Shown: in pieces, positions 31,401 to 40,568 of the stretch | Position numbering within the stretch: position 1 is the stretch's first letter | Layout: every line of letters begins with the position of its first letter | Source: Cyprinodon diabolis | Taxonomy: Eukaryota; Chordata; Actinopteri; Cyprinodontiformes; Cyprinodontidae | Reading direction: 5' to 3' | NCBI GenBank assembly: GCA_030533445.1 | Contig: CM060081.1 | Span: forward strand, 40,017,611-40,081,610 | DNA: 64,000 nucleotides | Notes under the pieces: model-generated | What the model was told of the DNA's origin: nothing | The model's input: the letters and a program-made list of their open reading frames with translations, nothing else | Databases searched by the model: none | Translations under genes and position numbers: made by a program

Positions 31401-33240
31401 ATCATCTCGACATAATGAGATACTATAGTGGCTATACTGGCCGGTGCGTTTTCAGCCTCCTGCAAGGAAATGGATGTCCTGCTGTTAGACAGCAGCATCG
31501 ATCCTGCCACGGTGCAGCAGCAGGAGGTTCTTACTAACCACGGGTGAACCATTTAGTTGTTACCGGAAATTAAACAGTAATTTTTCACATGGTTGCTCAG
31601 TAATTTCGTAATCAAAACAGACCAGACAGAGAAACGTTTTAACCAGAAATTCATCCATAGCATTTTATTTTTTTTAAATCAAGCCAAAGTCTCTTTCATT
31701 CTGTCTTATATGCTTAGATGCTGAAAATTCCCTTTCTGCTGCTTTATTCGTTATACAAATCAATGTCAGCCAAGTGTCTGACAGAGAGAAAGATTTGTTT
31801 GATTAAGCGTAGCATTAGGCTGAGAATCTAATTGACAGTTTGGAATTTGCAGGGCGGCACGTGAACATGGGTGTGTGTGCGATTCGAGCTAGGTCACTTG
31901 TTGGTCATGAGAACAGACTCATGGTTAAAGACATTTACTGCATCTGACAAGCTGTGGCTCACATGATAATGTGCTCAATGCGCCAGTGCATGCACCATAT
32001 TATTTTTTTTATATTCCAATTGAAAAGCTGGAGTTGTTAGTGTGCTTTAAAGGAGTTAAACCAGACACTAACTATTTATAAGGTATATTTAGATTCTTAA
32101 ATAGACATAGCTTTAAATGTGTAATATAAATAGAAAATAGTAAAAACCAAACTTAAACTGAGCTCTAGGGTTTTGGCTTTTAGGGTGTTATTTAGATTTT
32201 TCTATGCAAGATCTGTTTGATCTGAAATTGAAATCACATCTGATCTAATTTCCAGACAGGCTTTAGCGGCGGCTTGTGGGCCTGTTCAAAGTTTACTGTG
32301 TAATCACAACAACTACCACTGAAAGGAAAAAGACAAGAGGAAAAAAAAAGCATTGCTCATGAATATTTCAGGAAGGCCTCCAGCCAGTCAGTAACAAATG
32401 GCACCCTTCCTCTCCAATTTATCAAAATTATACTCAGGATTTGTCAGTTATGGCCTCCGGAAGACATCAAATATAGTCTTACCCTCCCAGCCTCTAATAA
32501 TTAAAAAAAATTAGAGCATGAAGTAGTTTGTTATTTTAATGTCACACATTGGTGTCCTTCAATACTAAAGCTTTGACACTACATCCATCAGGACGCCCCA
32601 TTTAACCAACACGTTTCTGTATAGTACAGTAATAGAAAGCTTATATATCAAGCAGAACTTTAATAATGGTCAAACTGCATCATTACAGACATTAAAAGAA
32701 AAAAAGAGAATTAATTCATTTGCTTAGTATTCTGATAGTACCATTGACTATAGTTTTATAGTATTATAACATAGTTTTATTGTTTTAATCACATATACAG
32801 GAGGCAGATTGAGAGAATTTCATTCATTTAACTTTAAAAGTTGAGTATCAGGTTTCTCATTCTTTTTAGACAGTGAAATCACTGTGTTGGTTAGTTTTTC
32901 AGTTTTCAGTTAGGAATAGTGTAATTACTACTGTCTGTAACAAGTCTGAGGATATCTTGATAATTTAAAATATATTTTAAGCACTTAATTTAAAAATACA
33001 TTTTAAACACTTAATATTTCAAGCAGAAATATTGTCATTTTAGTTTTAAAAGTGTCAAACAACACCGTCACTGTATTAAGTTTATCCTCCATGTTTACAA
33101 TGATTATGTTATTAAAATTTTGGGCTCTTTATATACCACTACAGAAGATTTGCTTAATTGGTTCATTTTTACATTTGACATTCTGTAAAGCAACAGGGCT
33201 CTATAATGCACAGCTAATTCTGTTCCACTAGACAACAATC
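28431..33240. other. Intergenic DNA, possible conserved non-coding blocks
   Basis: No gene recognised over 4.8 kb. A 14-G run ends at 29283. Complex unique-looking stretches at about 31720-31930 and 32220-32510 are candidate conserved non-coding elements. Short frames (29444-29686 -, 30885-31091 +, 31343-31552 - and others) have no known motif. Confidence 0.4.
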
Positions 33241-33392
33241 TACTGGAATAGGTTAATGAGATTAAATTCTTAGGGGTGGTTTTGGATCACAATTTTAATT
33301 GGAAACCTTATTTAAAATACATAAAGCAAAGCTTATGTTGAAGTATTGACTTTTGTGACACAAAAGAAATCAATGAGAATTTTGCACAATGC
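33241..33392 (+). pseudogene. LINE reverse transcriptase fragment, left of element B
   Basis: The frame from about 33256 reads VNEIKFLGVVLDHNFNWKPY, the conserved block just after the palm of L2/CR1/Jockey-type reverse transcriptases, then stops. The remainder of this LINE continues on the other side of element B from 38692, showing that B inserted into it. Confidence 0.7.
33388..33392. repeat. Target-site duplication of element B, left
   Basis: AATGC, repeated at 38692-38696. Confidence 0.9.
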
Positions 33393-34107
33393 TGTCATGA
33401 TTGGTTTAATATCAAACCCACATGCAGAACACAAAGGAGGCTGGGTAAAAGTTTAACAGAGTTTATTTAGATGTTTGACACAAAAGACATGAGCTGGATC
33501 TGGAAAAGGTCCGGGTTGGGTTCACTGAAGTCTGGAGAGATGATAGTTTGATTAGCTGGGCAGGCAGATGATTAAAGAGTCCTTTAGATAATTCTGATTC
33601 TACCTTGATGGGGTCCAGGCTTCTCTTGTGAGAGAGGGAACCGTTGGGTCCAGAGACTGTTGGTTCAGCAGAGTACTCTAGCAGCTGCAGCGTCTAGCTT
33701 CTGACTTTGAATGGCAGACCTTGATCAGAGTTTCCAGCTCTTCACAGAGAGCAGCAGGGGGAAATCCAAAATAGGAATCTTCAGGTTTGGCTCACCAGGG
33801 CTGGAAGGCAGGTTAAGCTCACCCAGAGCTTCAGGCTTGAGACAGGTTTCCTGTGAGCAAAGACAGAGGAAGGTTAGAACCAGTTTTCTCACTTAGAGAC
33901 AACTTAGATTATTTCAGGTAACAGAGGCTCAGGTTGCTAACCAAACTAAGGTCAACACTGCGGCGTCGAAGAAAGGTCTGGCAGCTGCTTAAGAAGGGAA
34001 GGTCTCCTGATGAGTAGATGCGTCTCAGGTGTGCTGGAGGGCTCCAGCCCAGGAGACCTACAGCGCACTCTGCTGGAGAAAGGTGGTACATCTCGAGATC
34101 CCAACAG
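33393..34107 (-). repeat. Element B 3' LTR
   Basis: 715 bp. On the minus strand it starts TGTTGGGATC and ends CCAATCATGACA. It keeps the roughly 70-bp segment (about 33538-33608) missing from the 5' LTR. Confidence 0.93.
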
Positions 34108-34119
34108 TACCCCCCTCTC
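34108..34119 (-). promoter_or_regulatory. Polypurine tract of element B
   Basis: On the minus strand GAGAGGGGGGTA, directly before the 3' LTR. Confidence 0.8.
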
Positions 34120-35655
34120 AACGACCGCCTCTTGGCGGTCCCGAGGAAGTGGACAGGAGGGAACTCTCATACTCCTCGATCAGGGACGGATCGAGGATGT
34201 ATGAGCCAGGAACCCAGGTGCGATCCTCCGGACCGTAACCCTCCCAGTCGACGAGGTACTGCCATCCGCGACCTCGCCGACGGGAGTCCACGATCCGGCG
34301 AACTGTGTAGGCCGGATGGCCGTCGATGTCCAGGGCGGGTGGAGGGGAGTCGGATGGTGGGCACAGGGAGCTAGTAATGACAGGTTTGACTTGGGAGACA
34401 TGGAACGTAGGATGGATGCGGAGATTCGGTGGCAGGTCCAGGCGGACAGCAGAGGGGTTGATTATTTGGGCAATTTCATATGGACCGATGAACCGGGGTG
34501 ACAGCTTCTTAGACATGGCTTTGAGGGGAATGTCACGTGTTGACAACCAAACCTCTTGGCCTATGGTGTAATCAGGGGCAGGACGTCTCTTGGAATCTGC
34601 AAAGCGTTTAGTAGAAGCAGATGAGCGGTTGAGGGTTGTGATGGTGTCCTTCCAGATGCGCTGACAACGGCGGATGTGGTGATGAACTGATCTGACCGTT
34701 ATCTCTCTCTCGTCTGCAGGGAAAAGTATAGGCTGATAACCAATGGAAACTTGGAACGGGGATAAACCAGTAGAAGCGGATTTCAATGAGTTATGGGCGT
34801 ACTCGATCATCGATCGATTCATCCTCTCCGTCTGCCCGTTAGACTGAGGGTGATAACCAGAGGTGAGGGAGGATTTACAGTTTAACGCGGAACAGAAAGC
34901 TTTCCAGACCTGAGAGATGAACTGAGGACCGCGGTCAGAGAGGATTTCTTGTGGAATACCATGGAGTCGGAAAACATGCTTCACGAGAAGCTGGGCCATC
35001 TGGAAAGTCGTGGGAAGTTTCCTGAGGGGAATTAAGTGACAGGCCTTGGAAAAACGGTCGACGATGGTTAAAATGGTGGACATACCTCTGGAAATCGGGA
35101 GACCTGTGACAAAATCTACGGCGATATGTGACCAAGGAAGGGTTGGAACAGGTAGAGGATGCAGCAGACCAGAAGGTGGTTGATGAGAGGTCTTGTTTCT
35201 GGCGCAGATGGGACATGCCAAAACGTACTCCTTAACGTCTTTGTGTAGTGATGCCCACCAGAAACGTCTTGTAATGAGGGCAATGGTTCTGCTCACTCCA
35301 GGATGGGCGGAAAATTTAGCTGCATGCATCCACTGGATCAGTCGGGATCTGACGGAAGATGGAACATAAGTTTTATTTGGAGGGCCGTTACCTGGGTCAG
35401 GTTCAGAGGCTAGGGCAGAGTTGATGAGATCAGTGATCTCCCAGGAGACGACTCTAACAGTACAGGAGGTAGGAAGAACAGGCTCGGGTGTCTCAGGTTG
35501 ATCAGTGGAGTACAGACGAGAGAGAGAATCGGGCTTGACGTTCTTGGATCCAGGTCTGTAAGAAATAATGAGGTTGAAACGGGAAAAGAATAATGACCAT
35601 CTAGAGTGACGTGGGTTGGATCGTTTTGCTGATTGGAGATAAGCCAGGTTTTTTG
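34118..35655 (-). pseudogene. pol: Element B integrase with chromodomain
   Basis: Long open frame on the minus strand (403 codons from 35329 to 34118, open further upstream to about 35655). Order: end of the RNase H connection, an HHCC zinc finger (AHPG, then [15 protein letters not shown]), the catalytic core with D in [10 protein letters not shown] in LSDRGPQF and E in NGQTERM, then the C-terminal region and a chromodomain of the form [20 protein letters not shown]. All three catalytic acids are present. After TERMN about 26 residues found in element C are missing in frame (near 34815), just after the catalytic Glu helix, so activity is unlikely. It enters frame after a one-base gain in an A run at about 35652-35657. 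Function in the family: integrates cDNA; the chromodomain directs it to modified histones. Confidence 0.9.
34124..34141 (-). other. Pre-PPT hairpin, element B
   Basis: GACCGCC and GGCGGTC separated by four bases, as in elements A and C. Confidence 0.7.
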
Positions 35656-35993
35656 TGGTCTGTCCAAACCAATACTGGATGCTCGGCCCCCTCGAGCCAG
35701 TGTCTCCATTCCTCCAGGGCGAGTTTAATGGCTAGAAGTTCTCGGTCTCCAACATCATAATTTTGCTCCGCTGGTGAGAGTCTACGTGAAAAAAAAGCAC
35801 AGGGGTGAGTTTTCTGGTCTGAGTCAGATTGCTGAGATAAAACAGCTCCAACACCGGAGTCAGATGCGTCCACCTCTAAGATAAACTGCTTAGAGGGATC
35901 TGGCTGGATAAGGATGGGTGCTCTGGAAAACAGGTTTTTTAATTTATCAAAAGCGTTCTGGGCTTCAGGTGTCCATTGAAAGGTCTTCTTCAC
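35601..35993 (-). pseudogene. pol: Element B RNase H domain
   Basis: Frame of 130 codons covering the end of the reverse transcriptase connection ([15 protein letters not shown]) and the RNase H domain: [15 protein letters not shown] (first catalytic Asp), [13 protein letters not shown] (Glu) and VWTDHK (Asp). It lies in a different frame from the reverse transcriptase segment upstream (break near 35985) and from integrase downstream (extra A in the run after TDHK). Degrades the RNA strand of the hybrid in intact relatives. Confidence 0.88.
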
Positions 35994-36424
35994 AGAAGTC
36001 AGTTGTGAGAGGTAGAGCTGTTTGACTATAGTTCCTTATGAAGCGTCTGTAAAAGTTTGCAAACCCAAGAAATCTCAGAAGTTGTTTGCGGTTTTCAGGT
36101 GTCGGCCAGTCCAAAACTGCCTTTATCTTGTCTTCGGATGGCTTCACCTGCCCGCCCTCGAGCACAAACCCTAAAAAAGTGACAGATGGTTGGTGAAATT
36201 CACATTTTTCTGCTTTCACAAAGAGTTTGCTTTCCAAAAGTCTCTGAAGAACTAGACGAACATGTTTCTTGTGGTCAGAGAGGTTCTTGGAGTAGATCAA
36301 AATATCATCGATGTACACAAAAACGAATACGTTCAAAAAATCTCTGAGAACGTCGTTGACTAGAGCTTGGAAGCAAGCAGGAGCGTTTGTGAGACCAAAA
36401 GGCATGACCAAATACTCAAATTGG
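35965..36424 (-). pseudogene. pol: Element B reverse transcriptase, 3' part
   Basis: Frame from [20 protein letters not shown] through the YIDD box (36304-36315), the thumb ([17 protein letters not shown]) and [13 protein letters not shown]. The fingers and the first catalytic Asp (in element C at TKLDLRNAY) are missing: the sequence passes from the protease-RT linker (YDCAIDLL) directly into KTPLGQ. The deletion also shifts frame. The enzyme is therefore dead. Confidence 0.9.
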
Positions 36425-36425
36425 C

Positions 36426-36965
36426 CTAAGGGGGTCTTAGTAAATCTATGGCGCAGTCATATGGTCTGTGAGGTGGAAGAGACGTCGCACTGACCTTACT
36501 GAAGACTGGTGCCAGATCATGATACTCGGGAGGAACAGAAGTAAGGTCAGGAGAGTCCATCTCCCCCCTACCTCTAGGGAACTGAATAGCAGGAGCCGCA
36601 GAACGAAGGCATGACTCGTGACAGGAAGTGGACCAAGACTCAATGTGGCATTCAGCCCAGTTGATATGGGGGTTATGACGTTCCAGCCACTCGAATCCCA
36701 GCACCAGAGGGGAGCATGCAGAAGGAAAAACAAAAAACGTTAATGTTTCACGATGGTTTCCAGAGATTAAAAGTTCTAGAGGTTGTGTCTGATGAGTGAC
36801 TTGATGAAGCTTCTTTCCATCAATAGCAGATACTGTGAGAGGCTTAGATAAAGGGACAGTCTCAATATTTAATTGCTGGACCAGATCTGAATCAATGAGA
36901 TTTCTTTCACACCCAGAGTCAATGAAAGCCGACAAGGTGAGATTTTGGTTGGAGAAAAAAGAGTA
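36426..36965 (-). pseudogene. pol: Element B protease and linker
   Basis: Aspartic protease with the motif FIDSGCERNLID (active-site DSG) followed by the flap region and a second conserved block (LVLGFEWLERHNPHINW), then the linker to the reverse transcriptase ending at YDCAIDLL. The upstream end is out of frame because one T seems to be missing in a T run near 36950-36960. In the family it is made by fusion to Gag and cleaves the polyprotein. Confidence 0.85.
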
Positions 36966-37005
36966 GCAGGCAACATCAGATGAGGAGTTTTTTCAGTTTT
37001 CAGAT

Positions 37006-37039
37006 GGCCCGTCAGACTCCTCAATTCCTCTGACGGGCC
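37006..37039 (-). promoter_or_regulatory. Gag-stop hairpin, element B
   Basis: Perfect 11-bp stem (arm GGCCCGTCAGA) with a 12-base loop that contains the gag TGA. Same stem as in element C with two loop bases different. Confidence 0.75.
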
Positions 37040-38052
37040 CTGGCTTTTGACTTAGCCGGACATGAAGCAATGAAATGGCCAGTCTCACCACAGTACAGAC
37101 ACAGACTGCCTCTAAATCTTCGTTGTCTTTCCTCAGGGGATAGCCTTGTGTGTCCAATCTGCATGGGTTCGACCTCCGCTCCATCTGAGTGAGAGACTTG
37201 GACAGGCACAGAAAAAGTCTGGTTTTTAGACTTTGGCTTGGAACTGGGAAAAAACAAGCATTGTTAAATGCAGGAGCTGACACAGAAAAATTTAGACTTC
37301 TTTGTCTAGAGTTATTTCTATTTCGGAGTCTGTTATCCAGTCTGATGGTTAAATGGATTAAGTCCACCAAACTAGCTGGTTCGTCGATTGTGGCTAGTTC
37401 TTCTTTGATGTTATCATTTAAAGCCTTAAAATAAGCACTCTTAAGTGCACATTCGTTCCAACCTGAGGCTGCGGCTTTAACCCGGAAGTCAATGGAGAGC
37501 TCAGCCACTATAGAATTTCCCTGTTTTAAATTTAGCAGTGCTCGGGAATCAATTGTTTTATCTGAGTCGTGGTTAAATACTTGGGAAAACTCAGATATGA
37601 ACTTGGAAAATGTACAAGAAAAACTAGACTGCCTCCGCCCATTCAAGAGCTCGTCCGGTGAGTTGAGAGAAAATGAAGGATATTTTCTTCCTATCATTCG
37701 GAAAACTGCCGGGAGAATGCTCAAAAAGTAAACGACATTGAAACAAAAATCCTTTACAATCCCTTTGGTTACCTGAAAATCTTTCAGGCGGACTTGGACG
37801 GAACTCAGGAAATGACGTCACTGCCGGTGACCTTAGAGGCGGAAGTGGTTCCGGAACAGGACGTACTGCTGGCGTGGCATTAGCATTTCCCATGTAGCTG
37901 GCATACGTTTGTAACATTTGGTTCTGATGTTCAATTTTAGTGTGTAACTCACGTAGGGTATGCGCATGTCCAAGGATCTGAGCGTCCTGTTCCTCAAGCC
38001 TCCTCCGCAGGTGATCTGCTGGGATTTGTGTTTGGCCGCAGTGTTCTGTCAT
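37021..38052 (-). pseudogene. gag: Element B Gag, frameshifted
   Basis: The start ATG (complement of 38050-38052) matches A and C (MTEHCGQ). The frame runs through the coiled-coil N-terminus and to ALEWAEA, then breaks near 37630; the capsid block continues in a second frame (IDSRALLNLKQGN, VAELSIDFRV, ECALKSAYFKALN) and breaks again near 37255; the CCHC zinc knuckle ([14 protein letters not shown]) lies in a third frame ending at 37021. Both breaks look like single-base indels. Full-length Gag cannot be made. Confidence 0.9.
38035..38045 (-). promoter_or_regulatory. Primer-binding site of element B
   Basis: On the minus strand AACACTGCGGC, one base after the 5' LTR. It is the exact complement of the predicted RNA 5' end at 38539-38549. 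Confidence 0.8.
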
Positions 38053-38691
38053 GATTGGTTTAATATCAAACCCACATGCAGAACACAAAGGAGGCTGGGT
38101 AAAAGTTTAACAGAGTTTATTTAGATGTTTGACACAAAAGACATGAGCTGGATCTGGAACAGGTCCGGGTTGGGTTCACTGAAGTCTGCAGAGATGAGGG
38201 TCCAGGCTTCTCTTGTGAGAGAGGGAACCGTTGGATCCAGAGACTGTTGGTTCAGCAGAGTACTCTAGCAGCTGCAGCGTCTAGCTTCTGACTTTGAATG
38301 GCAGACCTTGATCAGAGTTTCCAGCTCTTCACAGAGAGCAGCAGGGGAAATCCAAAATAGGAATCTTCAGGTTTGGCTCACCCGGGCTGGAAGGCAGGTT
38401 AAGCTCACCCAGAGCTTCAGGTTTGAGACAGGTTTCCTGTGAGCAAAGACAGAGGAAGGTTAGAACAATTTTCTCACTTAGAGACAACTTAGATTCTTTC
38501 ATGTAACAGAGGCTCAGGTTGCTAACCAAACTAAGGTCAACACTGCGGCGTCGAAGAAAGATCTGGCAGCTGCTTAAGAAGGGAAGGTCTCCTGATGAGT
38601 AGATGCGTCTCAGGTGTGCTGGAGGGCTCCAGCCCAGGAGACCTACAGCGCACTCTGCTGGAGAAAGGTGGTACATCTCGAGATCCCAACA
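38047..38691 (-). repeat. Element B 5' LTR
   Basis: 645 bp with the polyadenylation signal AATAAA (complement of 38116-38121). It lacks about 70 bp that the 3' LTR has. Confidence 0.93.
38539..38549 (-). promoter_or_regulatory. Self-primer, predicted 5' end of element B RNA
   Basis: On the minus strand GCCGCAGTGTT, complementary over all 11 bases to the primer-binding site at 38035-38045, and about 30 bp downstream of a CTTAAG TATA-like box (near 38573). Confidence 0.85.
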
Positions 38692-38696
38692 AATGC
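38692..38696. repeat. Target-site duplication of element B, right
   Basis: AATGC, identical to 33388-33392. Confidence 0.9.
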
Positions 38697-38955
38697 GAAT
38701 GTTAGAGAACAGACTATTAAATTGTTTATCCAATCAATATACTATAATTAAGAAACTTGGATAATTTAAAAATGCTACTAGTTATGTTTAAAGAAAGAAA
38801 GAGATTATTGCCAAAAATGTTACAAAAGTTCTTTGTCTTACATTCAAAATATAGTTACAATAGAAGGAAGTATGAATTCAAAAGCAAAACTGTGAACTAC
38901 TTTAAAACAAATTTGCATTGCAGTGCATGGAGTAACATGATGAGACAGCTTGAAT
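38692..38955 (+). pseudogene. LINE ORF2 C-terminal fragment, right of element B
   Basis: Continuation of the LINE interrupted by element B. The frame ending at 38957 reads a MLQKFFVLHSKYSYNRRKYE segment and then a SAWSNMMRQLE end, the layout of L2/CR1-type ORF2 C-termini (a basic NLRxxxxF-like block followed by a W-N block). Only remnants survive. Confidence 0.6.
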
Positions 38956-39789
38956 GATGAGTTAAAAAAATGTTCTACCACAAACCAGTTTGTAAAACAT
39001 TATAATAATAAAGTTATTAACTGTTATACAGTTCTGAGTGGATAATTTAGAATGATAAATGGTTTGCAACACATATTATAATTTATGGTATATGGCGATG
39101 AAAAAAATATTTTGGAATTAGATAGACAAGTTCAGGTCCTTTTTTTTCTCCTTCCTGTTCCCTTTTCACTCGAGTTCAGTACATGTTGCCACAGAAAGTG
39201 AATGTGAATAACTGATGACACTTTTAAAGTGAGTGAATAAATTGATTGAATTAATGTGTAACAGCTTTGGGTCTCAGTAAGAATAAGGGGTTTTTGAAAA
39301 ACATCAAGAGCAGAGGGTTCAAGTCTAACTCCGTCTGTGATTTAAACATTGATATTCAGCTCAGTAAGTCTGCTTCATATAACTCACCTGCCTTCTGGCC
39401 ACCATCCCCTTTCAAAGCCTCATCCATCTTTTTGTCATTCTTTTTTTATTCTGTTGATATTATTTTCCCTTCAGATGCTTTCAACATCACAGAATAGCTG
39501 TCTGTGAGAGTGCCAAGCTACATAAATCCAGTCGGAGAAATTAGACATTTTAAAAGTAACATGAACACAGACAAGATGTGGATTATTTTCTGCATTTATT
39601 CGACTTTTTTAAACAATTATATCCTGAAATGTTTCAAAAGCTCTCATAAAAGATTTTTGTGATGCTTGAAGTCGGAAATGTTTAACTTTCAGAGTCAAAC
39701 AAAGGTATACAACCATTTTTAAGGAAGACATTCCCTATTCTCAGTAGAACACATTGGGGCATTCATAATTGACACATGCTGCATAAAAA
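38956..39789. other. Intergenic DNA, nothing recognised
   Basis: AT-rich. The 76-codon frame at 39267-39497 (+) has no known motif. Confidence 0.4.
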
Positions 39790-39872
39790 CAAGACCCTCC
39801 CTTCAAAAAATGTGTAATAGCTGACTATACTCAACCCTCAAGCTGAGAGAAAGAAAAGATTGATAAAGAAAG
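39790..39872 (+). pseudogene. Possible LINE stub left of element C
   Basis: The last 30 bases before element C (AAGCTGAGAGAAAGAAAAG onward) fit the Lys/Arg/Leu-rich segment that would precede KKLEALLEHIRDLG on the other side of the insertion. Short, so only tentative. Confidence 0.35.
39868..39872. repeat. Target-site duplication of element C, left
   Basis: GAAAG, repeated at 45485-45489. Confidence 0.9.
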
Positions 39873-39985
39873 TGTTGGGATCTGGAGCTGTACCACCTGT
39901 CTCCAGCAGAGTTCACTGTGGATCCTCCTGAGCTGAGCCTTCGTCACACCTGAAACCCATCTCATCATCAGGAGGATCCTCCACC

Positions 39986-39992
39986 ATATAAG
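39986..39992 (+). promoter_or_regulatory. TATA box of element C
   Basis: ATATAAG, 30 bp upstream of the self-primer sequence and repeated in the 3' LTR near 44896. Confidence 0.8.
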
Positions 39993-40015
39993 CAGCCCTC
40001 AGACCTCGCATCAAC

Positions 40016-40026
40016 GCCGCAGTGTT
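40016..40026 (+). promoter_or_regulatory. Self-primer, predicted 5' end of element C RNA
   Basis: GCCGCAGTGTT is exactly complementary to AACACTGCGGC at 40576-40586. The pairing stops at 11 bp on both sides, the same length as the self-primer known in Tf1. Confidence 0.88.
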
Positions 40027-40494
40027 TATCCAGTTTGGTTAGCACCTGAGCCTAACTTCCTCTGTGAAATCTTTGTTGCCTCTAGTCTCCTAGCTGGAAA
40101 CTAATTACCTTTGTCTCTGCCTACAGGAAACCTGTTTTTGTCCTGTAAGCTCTGGATGAGCTTAACCTGTCGAGCCTGCCCTCAGAGCCAAACCTGAAGA
40201 ACCTTCTCTGGATTTTCCCATGCTGCTCTGGACTAAGAGCTGGAAAACCAAGGTCTGTCCTATCGTTAGATGCAAGACGCTGAAGCTGAACTGAACTCTG
40301 CTGAATCAAACAGTCTCTGGAACCAACAGTGCCTCTCTCAAAGCCAAACCCGGATTCTTCAAGGTAGATCTCTGAAGATAACATTTCCACATTCACCAGC
40401 TACGTGGCTAACTGAACTGTCTCCTTTCCAGTTACCTGTGAACCAGATCCCCAGAAGTGAACCAGTACCTGACTCTTTCATTGTTCCATTGTTC

Positions 40495-40500
40495 AATAAA
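40495..40500 (+). terminator. Polyadenylation signal of element C
   Basis: AATAAA within GTTCAATAAACATTG, 74 bp before the LTR end; the same signal in the 3' LTR (near 45404) would end the transcript. Confidence 0.8.
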
Positions 40501-40568
40501 CATTGTTAACTTTTACTCCAGTTTCCGTCTCCGTGGTGTTCTGTATATTAGGTCTTCCTGAACCAATC

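Larger units (their letters stand above)
33393..38691 (-). mobile_element. Element B: sushi-type Ty3/gypsy retrotransposon, broken
   Basis: 5299-bp element on the minus strand with a perfect 5-bp duplication. In its own order: 5' LTR 38047-38691, primer-binding site, gag (two frameshifts), protease, reverse transcriptase (5' part deleted), RNase H, integrase with chromodomain, PPT, 3' LTR 33393-34107. The LTRs differ by about ten substitutions plus a roughly 70-bp deletion in the 5' LTR bounded by GATG. The multiple frame breaks mean it cannot encode its own machinery. Confidence 0.95.
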
